From Oscillospiraceae bacterium (GTDB lineage: Bacteria; Bacillota; Clostridia; Oscillospirales; Acutalibacteraceae): a stretch of 7,411 bases of DNA. Numbering within the stretch: position 1 is the first letter of the stretch; every line of letters starts with the position of its first letter. The stretch is taken from assembly GCA_015066165.1 (NCBI GenBank), contig SVOX01000059.1:1-7411 (forward strand), read 5' to 3'. Positions 1 to 6,544 of the stretch are shown here, piece by piece. A model generated the notes under the pieces. The model had not been told where the DNA came from. It did not search any database and worked only from the letters and a program-made list of their open reading frames with translations. Made by a program: the position numbers and the translations under genes.

Positions 1-777
1 CGTGACGGCAGTATTTCAACGGGCGGTTGTATTTTTTGTTCGGCGGCAGGCGGTGGTGAATTTGCAGAGAGCGGTACTAATATAACCGAACAATTGCAAA
101 AAGCCATGACAAGAGTTAAGGCAAAAACTAAAAGCGGAAAATATATTGCCTATTTTCAGTCGTTTACCAATACATACGCACCATATAACCGCTTAAAAGA
201 ATTGTTTTATGAGGCAATTAAACCTGATTATATTGTGGGGCTTAATATCGCAACCCGCCCCGACTGTTTGCCACAAACTACAATAGAATTACTCAAGGAA
301 CTAAACGGAATAAAACCCGTTACTGTGGAACTTGGGCTTCAAACTTCAAGTGATACTGTTGCGAAATATATAAACCGAGGATATGAGACAAAAGTTTATA
401 ACGATGCTGTGACACGGCTTAAAAATGTTGGTATTGAAGTTATAACGCACATTATAATAGGTCTTCCAAATGATGAGCCGGTAGAGACAACAAAATTTGC
501 GGTAAAATGCGGTACAAACGGTGTGAAATTTCACCTTTTGCATATACTTAAAAACACTAAACTTGCTAATGAATATGAAAAAGGCAAGATAAAGCCACTC
601 GAGTTAGAAGAATATGCCGAGATTTTAAAAAGATGTATTTCGGTTTTACCGCAAGAAACTGTGGTACACAGAATAACAGGTGACGGCGCTAAAAAAGATT
701 TAATTGCACCGTTTTGGTCATCGGATAAAAAGAAAACGCTGAATTTTTTAAATAAATATTTGCTTCAATGCGAATAA
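1..777 (+). CDS. TIGR01212-type radical SAM protein, 5' end missing
   Basis: This is the C-terminal 258 residues of a radical SAM protein; the reading frame is open from base 1, so the gene begins before the window. The first visible residues, RDGSISTGGCIFCSAAGGG, match the family in which a Cys-Pro-Asn-Arg-Asp-Gly stretch leads to a GGCxFC pair. The two Cys at visible residues 10 and 13 are therefore the last two ligands of the 4Fe-4S cluster, and the first ligand should lie three codons upstream of the window. Further on are the TRPDCLP and ELGLQTSSDTV stretches and HIIIGLP, which belong to the barrel of this family (E. coli YhcC and B. subtilis YtqA are relatives). The biochemical role of the family is not firmly known to me. 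The ATG at 94 is internal and must not be taken as the start, because the cluster motif lies before it. The gene ends at a terminator shared with the convergent yitT gene. Confidence 0.9.
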   Translation, partial: RDGSISTGGCIFCSAAGGGEFAESGTNITEQLQKAMTRVKAKTKSGKYIAYFQSFTNTYAPYNRLKELFYEAIKPDYIVGLNIATRPDCLPQTTIELLKELNGIKPVTVELGLQTSSDTVAKYINRGYETKVYNDAVTRLKNVGIEVITHIIIGLPNDEPVETTKFAVKCGTNGVKFHLLHILKNTKLANEYEKGKIKPLELEEYAEILKRCISVLPQETVVHRITGDGAKKDLIAPFWSSDKKKTLNFLNKYLLQCE

Positions 778-808
778 AAAATGCCCGATTTCTCGGGCGT
801 TTTTTATT
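775..808. terminator. bidirectional intrinsic terminator between convergent genes
   Basis: A GC stem GCCCGA (783-788) pairs with TCGGGC (793-798) around a TTTC loop. It is flanked by an A-tract on the left (776-781) and a T-tract on the right (800-805), so it reads as a hairpin followed by a U-tract in both directions. The stop codon of the radical SAM gene (775-777) and that of the yitT gene (806-804 on the minus strand) both lie within the arms. Confidence 0.88.
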
Positions 809-1685
809 GCTTTATTTTTTTAAAATTACCGTAAGTTTCACCAACAGTTTCATAGAAAGAAAACGTGTTATCATATTTTTTAAGAAGTTTTTGAACTGCG
901 GTTAACTGATGTTTGTTTACAACGCAAATAAGCACTGTTTTTGATGCGCCTGAATATGCTCCTTGTGCTTCGATTTTAGTGGCACTGTGTTTTAAAATGT
1001 GGGTAACTTCTTCGCAAATTTCTTCGGGGTGGGTTGTAATAATAGTGAATTTAAACGCTTGCTTTGCGCCTTGTATAATGTAGTTGCCAACAAAGTTTGT
1101 CACAAAACAGTATGTAATGCAAAGGGCAACCGGCTTATAGTCAAGATAGCCCTTATCTGAATAAACGATAAGCGAAACAAAAGCAACAATAGTATTGATG
1201 ACAAAAGTTACCATAAAGAAGTTTGCATCGGGGCGGATTTTGTTTATATATTTTGAAACAAATTCCATACCGCCGCTTGAAGAACTGTGTCTTAAACACA
1301 AACCGCAAACAACACCGCTTATAACACCGCTTATTATTGCAGGGAAAATTGTATCGTGTCCGCCTGCGTTATATTGAATAACGTCTAAACCGCTTTTTTG
1401 CAAATAAAGGTATGAAAAAGAATATACAAGAGTGAAAACAAGAGAACGGTAAGCGTATTTTCGCTCAATTAAAAAGAATGATAATATACAAAGCGGGATA
1501 TTTATCATAAGTGACATATAACTTATACTAAAGCCGGTTTTATATTGTATCATAGTTGCAATACCGTTGATACCGGCAGGTGCAAAATGGTTTTCAATAA
1601 TAAAAACATAGTAGTTAACCGCCAATAACAAAGCCATAGCAATAACTACAACATAAGAAAACAAACTGCTTAATTTTTCCTTCAT
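804..1685 (-). CDS. YitT family membrane protein
   Basis: A 293-residue protein of the YitT family, with an N-terminal membrane domain (DUF161/YitT_membrane) and a C-terminal soluble DUF2179 domain, and of the usual length for that family. Hydrophobic segments are visible at about residues 8-30, 57-73, 81-97, 113-130, 155-175 and 183-205. The conserved APAGINGIA (35-43) and GLCLRHSSSSGG (128-139) stretches correspond to family loops. Residues from about 208 to 290 form the soluble tail on the cytoplasmic side. The function of this family is not established; transport or signalling roles have been suggested. The start is set by ATG at 1685-1683 with AGGAGT 7 bp upstream. It is transcribed divergently from a LysR gene and has its own promoter; an operator-like dyad is centred about 65 bp upstream of the predicted transcription start, so regulation by that LysR protein is likely (inference). 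Confidence 0.9.
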   Translation of the reverse strand: MKEKLSSLFSYVVVIAMALLLAVNYYVFIIENHFAPAGINGIATMIQYKTGFSISYMSLMINIPLCILSFFLIERKYAYRSLVFTLVYSFSYLYLQKSGLDVIQYNAGGHDTIFPAIISGVISGVVCGLCLRHSSSSGGMEFVSKYINKIRPDANFFMVTFVINTIVAFVSLIVYSDKGYLDYKPVALCITYCFVTNFVGNYIIQGAKQAFKFTIITTHPEEICEEVTHILKHSATKIEAQGAYSGASKTVLICVVNKHQLTAVQKLLKKYDNTFSFYETVGETYGNFKKIKQ

Positions 1686-1707
1686 TTTAATACTCCTAAA
1701 AATGTAT

Positions 1708-1736
1708 TTGCAAAAGATAGTATAATATGATATAAT
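1708..1736 (+). promoter_or_regulatory. extended -10 promoter of the LysR operon
   Basis: TTGCAA (1708-1713), a 17-bp spacer and a perfect TATAAT (1731-1736) preceded by TG at 1728-1729, which makes it an extended -10. The predicted start is near 1743, giving a leader of about 53 nt. The operator-like dyads at 1759-1785 fall inside that leader, which fits autorepression. Confidence 0.7.
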
Positions 1737-1747
1737 CTATTTGTAAA
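1719..1747 (-). promoter_or_regulatory. sigma-A-type promoter of the yitT gene
   Basis: Read on the minus strand, TTTACA (1747-1742) is followed by a 17-bp spacer and TATACT (1724-1719). The predicted start is near 1712, giving a leader of about 27 nt with AGGAGT at 1697-1692. It overlaps the promoter of the divergent LysR gene almost completely. Confidence 0.65.
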
Positions 1748-1758
1748 ATTGATAATTG

Positions 1759-1785
1759 CGATAATTTGTATCGATTTTTTCGATA
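1759..1785. promoter_or_regulatory. putative LysR operator: overlapping inverted half-sites
   Basis: Two dyads share a half-site: CGATA-N5-TATCG (1759-1773) and TATCGA-N5-TCGATA (1769-1785). The second is a perfect 6-bp inverted repeat and contains a T-N11-A arrangement (T1771, A1783), the classical LysR box layout. Its centre at 1777 is 65 bp upstream of the predicted yitT start, the usual place of the LysR recognition site. A further GATAATT copy at 1751-1757 repeats at 1760-1766. Binding by the adjacent LysR protein is inferred. Confidence 0.5.
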
Positions 1786-1795
1786 GGAGAGAAAT

Positions 1796-2674
1796 ATGGA
1801 AATAAGGAATTTACAAACTTTTATTTGTGTTGCCCAAACTAAAAGTTTCACCAAAACTGCAGAGCAGTTAAATTATGCTCAATCAACCGTTACAGTTCAA
1901 ATTCAGCAGTTAGAGCAAGAATTGGGTGTTCCGCTTTTTGACAGAATAGGCAAGACAGTTTCGCTCACTGCTTACGGAAGTGAATTTTTAAGTGATGCTA
2001 CTCAAATTTTATCTATGGTTGAGAAAGCAACTTCGCTTAATAAAAACCCAAAACAAATTAGCGGGGTTTTGCGTATAGGTGCGTTAGAGTCGTTGTTGCT
2101 ATTTTCGGTTTTAAAGGTTATACCCAAATTTAAAGAAGAATATCCTTTGCTTGATATTAAAATTGAGATGGGGCACTCTACTGAACTTATACACAAACTA
2201 AAAGAAAACAGTTTGGATATGATTTTTATATTGGGTGAAGAAAATTCTGACCCTGATTTAAAAAGTTTTTATGTAAATAAGCAAGAACTGATTTTTGTTT
2301 GCGGAAAAGACCATCCTTTTGGAAACGAAAAAAACATAACTACTGAAAAGTTGTTTTCACAAGATTTTGTTTTAACCGAAAATTCAGGTTTTTGTAACAG
2401 TACACTCAAAAAAATGGCGAAAGATAACGGTTTTGTTATAAAAGATAAAATCGAAGCCGACAGTATTTTTGCGGTAATTGAACTTGTGAAAGCAAATATG
2501 GGACTTGCTTTCTTACCCGAATGTGCGGTTGAAAGCCATATTAAAAACGGTGATATAAAAAAGGTTGACGTAGAATTTAAAAACCAAATTCACAACAGTC
2601 AAATTTTATGTCATAAAAACCGATGGATTTCACCGTTTATTACAGGTTTTATAAACGAAATCAAAAATAATTAA
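1796..2674 (+). CDS. LysR family transcriptional regulator
   Basis: A 292-residue LysR-type regulator of standard length. Residues 1-60 form the winged helix-turn-helix, with the typical MEIRNLQTFICVA start, recognition region AEQLNYAQSTVTVQIQQLE (22-40) and wing ELGVPLFDRIGKTVSLT (42-58). A linker helix follows (about 60-88), then the periplasmic-binding-protein-like effector domain (about 90-292), which begins with VLRIGALESL and contains the family stretch KANMGLAFLPE (232-242). The inducer cannot be read from the sequence. The start is ATG at 1796 with AGGAGA 5 bp upstream. The gene is divergent from yitT, the classical LysR arrangement, and is followed after 13 bp by an acetyltransferase gene with which it is probably co-transcribed. 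Its own leader carries the putative operator. Confidence 0.93.
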   Translation: MEIRNLQTFICVAQTKSFTKTAEQLNYAQSTVTVQIQQLEQELGVPLFDRIGKTVSLTAYGSEFLSDATQILSMVEKATSLNKNPKQISGVLRIGALESLLLFSVLKVIPKFKEEYPLLDIKIEMGHSTELIHKLKENSLDMIFILGEENSDPDLKSFYVNKQELIFVCGKDHPFGNEKNITTEKLFSQDFVLTENSGFCNSTLKKMAKDNGFVIKDKIEADSIFAVIELVKANMGLAFLPECAVESHIKNGDIKKVDVEFKNQIHNSQILCHKNRWISPFITGFINEIKNN

Positions 2675-2687
2675 GGAGATGCTTTAA

Positions 2688-3299
2688 ATGTCAGCAAAAG
2701 ATAAAATGCATAGCGGAGAACTTTATTTACCGTTTGATAAGTCGGTATTTGAGGAACAATTAAAACGACTTGACAAACTTTTTGAATTTAATAATATTAA
2801 ACCCAGCCAACTTGAAAAACGCAGTCAAATGATGAAAGAAATGTTTGCTGAAGTGGGCGAAAACTGTTATATTGAATCGCCGTTTCATTCTAATTTCGGC
2901 GGTAAACATATACATTTTGGCAATAACGTGTATTGTAATTTTGGTTGCACCTTTGTTGACGATACTCATATTTTCGTGGGCGATAATACAATGTTTGGAC
3001 CAAACGTTGTGTTAGCAACTGCGGGGCACCCAATTCTGCCTAAACTCAGAGAACAAGGTTATCAGTATAATGCGCCTGTTAAAATTGGCAAAAACTGTTG
3101 GTTGGGAGCAGGGGTTATTGTTTTACCGGGTATTACAATAGGAGATAATTGTGTAATAGGTGCCGGAAGTGTTGTAACAAAGGATATACCAAATAATTCG
3201 GTTGCGGTTGGCAATCCCTGTAAAGTTATGCGCAAAGTTAATGAACGTGATAAAGAGTTTTATTTTAAAGATTTGAAAATAGATTATAATAATCTTTAG
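2688..3299 (+). CDS. maltose/galactoside-type sugar O-acetyltransferase
   Basis: A 203-residue left-handed beta-helix acetyltransferase of the LacA/Maa/NodL group, which transfers acetyl from acetyl-CoA to a hydroxyl of a sugar in the cytoplasm. The N-terminal maltose-acetyltransferase helical domain (about residues 4-57, starting DKMHSGELY) is followed by imperfect hexapeptide repeats from about 58 to 178. The ATAGHP motif has the likely catalytic His114. The last coils, VKIGKNCWLGAGVIVLPG and IGDNCVIGAGSVVTKDIP, and the AVGNPCKVMR end are typical. Length is normal for the family. The start is ATG at 2688 with AAGGAGA at 2673-2679, which overlaps the stop codon of the LysR gene (2672-2674). 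The acceptor sugar is unknown; in many bacteria such enzymes are of broad or detoxifying function. A strong terminator follows. Confidence 0.92.
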   Translation: MSAKDKMHSGELYLPFDKSVFEEQLKRLDKLFEFNNIKPSQLEKRSQMMKEMFAEVGENCYIESPFHSNFGGKHIHFGNNVYCNFGCTFVDDTHIFVGDNTMFGPNVVLATAGHPILPKLREQGYQYNAPVKIGKNCWLGAGVIVLPGITIGDNCVIGAGSVVTKDIPNNSVAVGNPCKVMRKVNERDKEFYFKDLKIDYNNL

Positions 3300-3304
3300 C
3301 GTGT

Positions 3305-3350
3305 AATAAAAAAGCCGAGAACGGAAATTTCCGTTCTCGGCTTTTTTATT
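3305..3350. terminator. perfect 46-bp palindromic bidirectional terminator
   Basis: The two 23-bp arms are exact reverse complements. The GC-containing core GCCGAGAACGGAAA (3314-3327) is flanked by an A-tract (3308-3313) and a T-tract (3342-3347). It lies 5 bp after the acetyltransferase stop and 14 bp before the end of the convergent acyltransferase gene, so it should stop transcription from both sides. Confidence 0.92.
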
Positions 3351-3364
3351 TTTCAAGAATTTCT

Positions 3365-4342
3365 CTATGTATTTTTAGGTTTTTTTATTTTGTTTTTTTG
3401 TAATATAAGTTTAAATAGTTTGTTTAACATTATTGAAAAAAAGATTGTTGATACTGTAACTAAAACAATATATAAAAAATTATTTTTTACGTATATTAAT
3501 TTAGAGTGATAAAGGGTGAGAAAAATTCCTTGTGAAACATAAATTTCAAAAGATATTTTTGATAGTTTGTTTAAAAAATTAAATCTAAAGGTTAGCCGTT
3601 TAGAAATTTCTAAAATTATAATTGAAAACGCAATGGCAGATAGCATTTTACAAGGTATTGAAAAATCGTTGTTAATAAAATTGCCAAATACGTAAGACAC
3701 CGCAAATAAAATACCCAATAAAGCAAAATATTGTTTTTTGAAATTATTTATGTTTGCAAAGATAATACCCATAGCAAAACATAAAACCGAAATATACCAA
3801 ACCGACCAAAAATGGTTAATTAAACAATAACCAAAGTAAACCACGTAACCCAAAATAAAAGTGGTAATTTTTAAAAGTTTGGGTTTAAATTTAAAAGCAA
3901 TAAAAAATAGTACGTAAAGCACAAGGGTTGCTTGTATGTACCAACCGTATTTAATAACGGTGTGGCCAAAGAAAAAGGAAAGAACTATTCTTCTTGTAGA
4001 AAGTGTTTGACCGATTATTTCCCAAAAAATAAGATAAATGGCTATTAATATAAGGTTTTGTATATAAAACGGTAGCAACCGCCTTTTTGGAAAATTGTTT
4101 ATGTATTCGTGACCTTTTAATTTATAAGAAACAAAAAGCCCATAGCCCGAAAGAAACAAAAATATCCCAACCGAAAGATAGCCGAGTGAATTAACAACTT
4201 CTTGAAAAAATGTACCGTTTAAAAAGGTTGTGTTTTGACCGATATGGTGTATTAAAACAAAAATTGCAAAAAGCCCTTTTAAAGTGTTTGTTTTTTCAAT
4301 TGATAAAAATTCCGGTTTTTTTATTTCTTGTGTTTTCAACAT
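3365..4342 (-). CDS. acyltransferase family 3 membrane protein
   Basis: A 325-residue integral membrane protein of the Acyltransferase_3 (OafA-like) family, which moves acyl groups, often acetyl, onto surface polysaccharides or other glycans. The diagnostic features are the first membrane helix ending in LIHHIGQ (His32-His33, the pair that includes the likely catalytic His), FLFLSGYGLF (61-70), the Arg/Lys-rich loop PKRRLLPFY (85-93) and the late SFEIYVSQGIFL (264-275). About ten hydrophobic segments cover the chain, and the tail is lysine-rich. The start is ATG at 4342 with AGAAGG 7 bp upstream. It is the last gene of a leftward operon, 45 bp after the glycoside hydrolase, and may also have its own promoter. 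The coding sequence is markedly more AT-rich than that of the glycoside hydrolase, partly because of its Phe/Ile/Lys-rich composition. The acceptor is not known. Confidence 0.88.
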   Translation of the reverse strand: MLKTQEIKKPEFLSIEKTNTLKGLFAIFVLIHHIGQNTTFLNGTFFQEVVNSLGYLSVGIFLFLSGYGLFVSYKLKGHEYINNFPKRRLLPFYIQNLILIAIYLIFWEIIGQTLSTRRIVLSFFFGHTVIKYGWYIQATLVLYVLFFIAFKFKPKLLKITTFILGYVVYFGYCLINHFWSVWYISVLCFAMGIIFANINNFKKQYFALLGILFAVSYVFGNFINNDFSIPCKMLSAIAFSIIILEISKRLTFRFNFLNKLSKISFEIYVSQGIFLTLYHSKLIYVKNNFLYIVLVTVSTIFFSIMLNKLFKLILQKNKIKKPKNT

Positions 4343-4372
4343 ATTTTCGCCTTCTTTTTAGTAAAGGTTTGT

Positions 4373-4401
4373 TTTATAATATGTGTACTAATAATTTTCA
4401 A
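4373..4401 (-). promoter_or_regulatory. possible internal promoter for the acyltransferase gene
   Basis: Read on the minus strand, TTGAAA (4401-4396) lies within the last codons of the glycoside hydrolase gene, followed by a 17-bp spacer and TATAAA (4378-4373). The predicted start near 4366 would give a leader of about 24 nt. The region is AT-rich, so chance occurrence is possible. Confidence 0.4.
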
Positions 4402-5818
4402 TTACGGTTTTGGCTTTGGTGTATGTAATGCGGTAACGTTTGCCGCAAAGCCACAAGTTTTCAACTTTAAAGTAATCCCAACTGTCAGGCACCAAGGGGT
4501 TAACAGTAACTTTTCCGTCTTTTACGTCTATGCCAAAAAGTCCTGAAAGAACCAAGTCGCAAAACAGGGAATGATTGTAGTCTTTTCCGCGTTCAAGTCC
4601 GCCTTTTTCCTTGAGCCAACCTTTCGCTTCGAGTTTTCTTCTGGCTTCCCAAACACAAGTGTCAGGGTGGAGATTTTCGTCTATCCAAGGAATAACTTTT
4701 CCGTTATCAAGTGTTCTTTTATGCGATTTTGCATACTGTAAAAGCAAATCAAAATAATCGTCTTTGGTTATATAGTCTTGAGTATAATTTCTAATGGCAT
4801 TGGCTATTGCTACTAATGTTTGCGAAGTGGCAAAAGGCCATACGGGACCGTTCCAAAGACATTCGTGAGGGTGTTCTTCCAAATAACGTTTGTGACGGCG
4901 TTCAGCACTTGTAATACCGTACTTTGCTTTAAAACCGTTATGGTCCAATAGTTGTTTAAAAGCCACGCATTTGTCATTATCGGGTAAATTAAAGTACCAA
5001 GGAATAAAGCCCAATTCTTCACGCACGTCGTGTTCACAAGGAATTTTTGGGCGTTGGGTATAGGGGTTTTCTTCGGTTTCGCCAAGCGGTAAAACTTTGT
5101 AAAAATCTTTATCCCAAAGTAAGCTGTCAAAAGCTGTTTTTATTTCTTCTGCAATTTTTAAAAATCGTTGTTCGGTGACGAAATTTTTTGCAATTTTGGC
5201 TATTTTTGCAATAGCTATAGCATCGCCATAGACGTAAGAATTAAGTGTTGGGCGAAGTCCCGAACCGCTAATCGATAGTTCCATACCGTCATATCCGTCA
5301 AGCGACCAATATAGTCCGCCGTTTCGTTTTTGCTTTTTTTCACGGTCTTCAAACATTTTTATTAATTTTGGCAACACTTCTATTGCAAAATCATAATCAT
5401 TTTTTAAAGCGCAATATTCTAATACGGCGTGGGCATACCATGAACTGTAAGGACTTTTTCCAATACCGTTAAGCCAAAAATTTATGTACTCTTTTATCCA
5501 GTTATCTTGGTCTTTGAGCCATCTTCCTTCACGAATATGAAACCCTGCAGGACAGTTTATTGAATTATAAGGTCCGCTCCAAGCGACTTTTGGCAAAAAT
5601 TCGGTTATAATATGACCGTGGGGTGTGTCTTTAATGTGCTTTCTGTAAGTCCACCAACGATAATAATAGGTTTTTTCAATATCTTTATCGGGACAGTCAA
5701 TAAGCGGAATTTGTTCTTTTAAAAAGTCAAACGCTTTATCGTTTGGAAAAAGTTGACTGTAGAGTTGATTATCGGTTTTATTAAAACTATCAACGTAATA
5801 TTTTAGTTTTTCTATCAT
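4388..5818 (-). CDS. MGH1/GH63-like glycoside hydrolase
   Basis: A 476-residue (alpha/alpha)6-barrel glycosidase of the MGH1-like group, related to GH63 mannosylglycerate and glucosylglycerate hydrolases. Landmarks in order are TYYYRWWTYRKHI (50-62), EFLPKVAWSG (73-82), CPAGFHIREGRWL (89-101), DGYDGMELSISGSGLRPT (174-191), ELGFIPWYFNLP (268-279), TSAERRH (303-309), ECLWNGPVWPFATSQTL (319-335), PWIDENLHPDT (377-387) and ERGKDYNHSLFCDLVLSGL (409-427), then a short C-terminal beta-rich tail with VNPLVPDSWDYF. By analogy with GH63 enzymes I infer Asp178 (DGME) as general acid and Glu381 (DENLHPDT) as a candidate base. There is no signal peptide, so it acts in the cytoplasm. The start is ATG at 5818 with AAGGAG 6 bp upstream. 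It lies 10 bp after the esterase gene. The substrate is uncertain: a small glycoside such as a glycosylglycerate, or an oligosaccharide. Confidence 0.85.
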   Translation of the reverse strand: MIEKLKYYVDSFNKTDNQLYSQLFPNDKAFDFLKEQIPLIDCPDKDIEKTYYYRWWTYRKHIKDTPHGHIITEFLPKVAWSGPYNSINCPAGFHIREGRWLKDQDNWIKEYINFWLNGIGKSPYSSWYAHAVLEYCALKNDYDFAIEVLPKLIKMFEDREKKQKRNGGLYWSLDGYDGMELSISGSGLRPTLNSYVYGDAIAIAKIAKIAKNFVTEQRFLKIAEEIKTAFDSLLWDKDFYKVLPLGETEENPYTQRPKIPCEHDVREELGFIPWYFNLPDNDKCVAFKQLLDHNGFKAKYGITSAERRHKRYLEEHPHECLWNGPVWPFATSQTLVAIANAIRNYTQDYITKDDYFDLLLQYAKSHKRTLDNGKVIPWIDENLHPDTCVWEARRKLEAKGWLKEKGGLERGKDYNHSLFCDLVLSGLFGIDVKDGKVTVNPLVPDSWDYFKVENLWLCGKRYRITYTKAKTVIENY

Positions 5819-5824
5819 AAAAAA

Positions 5825-5830
5825 CTCCTT
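5825..5830 (-). promoter_or_regulatory. ribosome binding site overlapping the upstream stop codon
   Basis: AAGGAG on the minus strand lies 6 bp before the glycoside hydrolase ATG. Its first two bases are part of the TAA stop of the esterase gene (5831-5829), so translation of the two genes is probably coupled. Confidence 0.75.
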
Positions 5831-6449
5831 ATTTATGTTGGGTTAATATCCACTCTAAAAGTTCAGGTGTGAAAGCACGTGTCCAAGAGTTATGAGCAAC
5901 GTCTTCATAAAGGGTGCATTTAACGTTTGGGTTGTGTTGCTTTAAGGCATTTACCATATCAATTGTATTACTTGGTAAAACTGTGGTATCAAGCATTCCG
6001 TGAAAAGCCCATACAGGCATTTTTAATACGTTTGCATTCCATGGCATACCGCCGCCGCAACAGGGAGCAATAGCGGCAAATAAATCGGGATAAGCCATTG
6101 CCGTGTACCAAGTGCCAAAACCGCCCATAGAAAGTCCGCAAAGGTAGATACGGTTTTTATCGGCTGAATATTTTTCAATGATATTATCTATAAATGTTTT
6201 TAGCGATTCAACTTTCGCCGCCCAAAAAGTATTTTCGGGACATAGGGGAGAAATCAATATACAGTCGGTTAAATTAATGTCATTAACAACGTTGCAAAGC
6301 CCGTGAACAAAAACTTTATTCAAATCTTCGCCACGTTCTCCCGCACCGTGTAATTGAAATAATATAGCGGGATTTTGGCTAATATTATCGGGAATATTGG
6401 CGACATATTTAAAGCCATAATCTTTGTTGTCTTCATATATGATTTTCAT
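5829..6449 (-). CDS. alpha/beta-hydrolase esterase (dienelactone hydrolase/PHB depolymerase-like)
   Basis: A 206-residue single-domain alpha/beta hydrolase. The nucleophile elbow GLSMGG places Ser107, GMLDTT gives the likely acid Asp154, and VAHNSW gives His186, so the catalytic triad is complete. HGAGERG (34-40) is the oxyanion-hole loop seen in esterases of the phospholipase/carboxylesterase and feruloyl-esterase-like groups. CGGGMPW (131-137) lies on the cap side. There is no signal peptide, so it should act on an ester that has entered the cell. It is short compared with secreted relatives but looks intact. The start is ATG at 6449 with AAGGAG 8 bp upstream. It is the first gene of the leftward operon with a glycoside hydrolase and an acyltransferase, which suggests that the ester is on a carbohydrate. 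The exact substrate cannot be read. Confidence 0.85.
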   Translation of the reverse strand: MKIIYEDNKDYGFKYVANIPDNISQNPAILFQLHGAGERGEDLNKVFVHGLCNVVNDINLTDCILISPLCPENTFWAAKVESLKTFIDNIIEKYSADKNRIYLCGLSMGGFGTWYTAMAYPDLFAAIAPCCGGGMPWNANVLKMPVWAFHGMLDTTVLPSNTIDMVNALKQHNPNVKCTLYEDVAHNSWTRAFTPELLEWILTQHK

Positions 6450-6469
6450 AAAACCAACTCCTTACTGTG

Positions 6470-6499
6470 ATTATATTACATTTTTTTATTTATTGTCAA
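6470..6499 (-). promoter_or_regulatory. consensus promoter of the esterase operon
   Basis: Read on the minus strand, a perfect TTGACA (6499-6494), an 18-bp spacer and a perfect TATAAT (6475-6470). The predicted start near 6463 leaves a leader of only about 14 nt, beginning at the AAGGAG ribosome binding site. Its -35 box overlaps that of the divergent promoter by five bases. Confidence 0.72.
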
Positions 6500-6522
6500 T
6501 ATATATTAGTATAATGTATAAT
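6493..6522 (+). promoter_or_regulatory. promoter of the HTH-GlmM gene
   Basis: TTGTCA (6493-6498), an 18-bp spacer and TATAAT (6517-6522). The predicted start is near 6529, giving a leader of about 112 nt that contains the inverted repeat at 6545-6569. A second TATAAT at 6510-6515 lacks a -35 at proper distance. Confidence 0.6.
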
Positions 6523-6544
6523 AGTTATATGATGTAAAAATTGA

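Noticed and set aside
94..96. ATG as the start of the radical SAM gene
   Set aside because: The frame is open upstream and encodes the conserved cluster-binding GGCIFC motif, so this Met is internal.
3123..3356. A 77-codon open frame antisense to the acetyltransferase
   Set aside because: It starts inside the terminator palindrome and runs antisense to conserved hexapeptide repeats; no domain is recognisable.
4210..4546. Two overlapping plus-strand open frames of 72 codons
   Set aside because: They are antisense to the acyltransferase start and the glycosidase end, and code for Phe-rich strings with no recognisable motif.
4813..5130. A 105-codon open frame on the minus strand
   Set aside because: It lies inside the glycoside hydrolase gene on the same strand in another frame; the host frame is continuous through well-conserved motifs, and the alternative frame resembles no protein I know and has no plausible ribosome binding site.
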